Position numbers and translations under genes: made by a program
The notes under the pieces: model-generated
The model's input: only the letters and a program-made list of their open reading frames with translations
What the model was told of the DNA's origin: nothing
Databases searched by the model: none
Shown here: positions 63,109 to 64,000 of the stretch, piece by piece
Position numbering within the stretch: the stretch's first letter is position 1
Layout of the letters: every line of letters begins with the position of its first letter
Source of the DNA: BMS3BBIN04 sp964552465
GTDB lineage: Bacteria > Electryoneota > Electryoneia > Electryoneales > Electryoneaceae
NCBI GenBank assembly: GCA_964552465.1
Contig: CAZKGR010000018.1
Span: forward strand, 1 to 64,000
Length of the DNA stretch: 64,000 nt
Direction: 5' to 3'

Positions 63109-63732
63109 TCACGCAACAGATTTTTTTTGCCAGGAGAAGTACAAGGCGGCCAGAAGGCTAAGTCCAAAAACGAGAAAGAAGTATGTACCCAACGCCGGGT
63201 ATGACCATACTTCAAACTGGCCGACCAGTTTGTAACCAAACACAGGTGGAGTAAACGGATCCACGGTCACTGAAGCCCTAGGGTCCAGATTATGCCCGTA
63301 CTGGTATAGCTTGTACCAGAAGCTCCAGAGTGAGTAGATGGCGAAATAGAGCGCGATTACGATAACATCTACGATAGAACCGACTGTGCCGATTGCCGCC
63401 GCACGCAACGTCATCACCGCAATCAACCCAATTACCAATGGAATCCACTTAAGCTCAGTAAATTCTTCCGCTTTCAGCTCCGCCATCCCGATGTAGTGAT
63501 TGAGGACGTTGATCTCGGTAAGATCGTTGCCATCATCACCACCAATCAGGTTGTGGCTGTAAATGTACATGTCCAGACCTTCAGGGTACTGCTGGGCCCA
63601 GAAATTCATGTGCCACAAGGGAACAAAAAAAGTCGGGATCAGAGACAGCGCCGCCAATAACACGAGCAAACGGCTTCGTCCAGACAGCGGCTTGCTGACG
63701 AATGTTGTGATGGCCGCAAATAGTGTGGACAT
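63109..63732 (-). CDS. Integral membrane protein after nosZ (NosB-like position)
   Basis: 207 aa from the ATG at 63732 (AGGTG upstream). About four to five membrane helices (LLVLLAALSLIPTFFVPLW, WIPLVIGLIAVMTLRAAA, IVDVIVIALYFAIYSLW, TYFFLVFGLSLLAALYFSW) with a conserved-looking loop (YIYSHNLIGGDDGNDLTEIN, LNHYIGMAEL). Clade II nos clusters have a membrane protein (NosB) right after nosZ, and this one fits by position and topology. Assignment by context, not by motif. The exposed His residues may bind metal or heme. Confidence 0.6.
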   Translation of the reverse strand: MSTLFAAITTFVSKPLSGRSRLLVLLAALSLIPTFFVPLWHMNFWAQQYPEGLDMYIYSHNLIGGDDGNDLTEINVLNHYIGMAELKAEEFTELKWIPLVIGLIAVMTLRAAAIGTVGSIVDVIVIALYFAIYSLWSFWYKLYQYGHNLDPRASVTVDPFTPPVFGYKLVGQFEVWSYPALGTYFFLVFGLSLLAALYFSWQKKSVA

Positions 63733-63751
63733 GATCACACCTGAGTTGATC

Positions 63752-63782
63752 TGCCCGGCGAGTTTGGCTAGCTCGCCGGGCA
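63752..63782 (-). terminator. Hairpin between nosZ and the membrane gene
   Basis: TGCCCGGCGAG and CTCGCCGGGCA form a perfect 11-bp GC-rich stem, nine-base loop, ~14 bases after the nosZ stop. No T tract follows on the minus strand, so it probably lets nosZ transcript accumulate over the downstream genes (processing or partial termination). Confidence 0.55.
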
Positions 63783-63795
63783 AGAATGAAACAAC

Positions 63796-64000
63796 CTACT
63801 TGACCAGCATGTATCCCTGCATCTCCTGGTGCAAAGCACTGCAGAAGTTGGTGCAGTAGAAGGCGTACACACCACTCTTGTCAGCCTTGAATGTCACCGA
63901 CTTCGTCTCGCCCGGATCAATGACAAGATTGATGTCGTAGTTGTCGATCGCGAAGCCGTGAAGCTCGTCACGAGTCTGCTCGATGTTCGTCACATGAACC
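63796..64000 (-). CDS. nosZ: Nitrous oxide reductase NosZ, C-terminal CuA domain (5' part outside window)
   Basis: The last 67 codons of the gene; the frame is open to the window's right edge (VHVTNIEQTRDELHGF). The CuA ligands are all present: the His in ELHGF, then the two Cys in YCTNFCSALHQEM with the His and Met after them. The PGETKSVTF strand before them is the cupredoxin core. NosZ reduces N2O to N2 in the periplasm. It heads the leftward nos gene series. Whether it has a Sec signal (clade II) or Tat signal (clade I) cannot be seen here. Confidence 0.95.
   Translation of the reverse strand, partial: VHVTNIEQTRDELHGFAIDNYDINLVIDPGETKSVTFKADKSGVYAFYCTNFCSALHQEMQGYMLVK

Overview
The window comes from a bacterium of roughly 50% GC. 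Its secreted proteins carry the C-terminal type IX secretion (T9SS) type A sorting domain, with a YPNPFNP motif and a GVYFVR-type strand near the end. It also encodes a Spy-like periplasmic protein, SurA-like foldases, TonB-dependent uptake and several outer-membrane barrels. This points to a Gram-negative member of the FCB superphylum outside classical Bacteroidota; I cannot name the phylum. No rRNA, CRISPR array, transposase or prophage is visible. One tRNA (Gly, anticodon CCC) is present.

Layout. 1-8.5 kb: a truncated T9SS cargo gene, then four tandem paralogous T9SS cargo genes. Three of the four share identical DNA blocks, and the second is broken by two +1 frameshifts. 8.6-11.6 kb: engB and the tyrosine/homogentisate catabolic pair hmgA-like and hpd. 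11.8-15.6 kb: a DUF2188-like small protein, a large thioredoxin-like/LVIVD T9SS protein, and an unrecognised protein. 15.8-17.6 kb: an ECF sigma factor, candidate anti-sigma factor and Spy-like protein operon. 17.7-24.1 kb: a PorV/PorQ-like barrel, a gluzincin peptidase, priA, der and tRNA-Gly. 24.3-27.5 kb: an archaeal-type gatD, an ORF6N protein and an alpha/beta hydrolase. 27.7-37.8 kb, one leftward block: two PEP/pyruvate-binding (ATP-grasp) proteins, selA, nfeD and comEC. 37.9-43.6 kb: outer-membrane proteins, tadA, a YhaM-like HD nuclease, a 57-aa membrane peptide and a threonine aldolase. 43.9-47.9 kb: a three-gene SurA/parvulin foldase operon. 47.9-56.0 kb: an ABC exporter, HPr-kinase-like protein, PqqD-like protein and candidate precursor peptide, then a T9SS cargo gene and an S26 peptidase/nucleotidyltransferase fusion. 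56.1-64.0 kb: a copper-type TonB receptor and a clade II-like nitrous oxide reductase cluster (nosYLFD, two accessory membrane or lipoprotein genes, and the 3' end of nosZ).

How it fits together. The nos genes form one leftward unit for making and copper-loading N2O reductase; the adjacent OprC/NosA-like receptor (CxxxM motif) plausibly imports the copper. The SurA-like operon, the sigma/Spy module and the PorV-like barrel fit a cell that exports many beta-rich envelope proteins.

The most notable candidate system is the RiPP-like cassette at 47.9-56.0 kb. It resembles paeninodin-type lasso peptide clusters (precursor, recognition element, HPr-like kinase, exporter, nucleotidyltransferase), but no lasso cyclase or lasso-type protease is visible. 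Other points of interest are the bacterial gatD, the two PEP-binding proteins with a shared unrecognised C-terminal region, and a family of short palindromes with conserved ends and variable stems.
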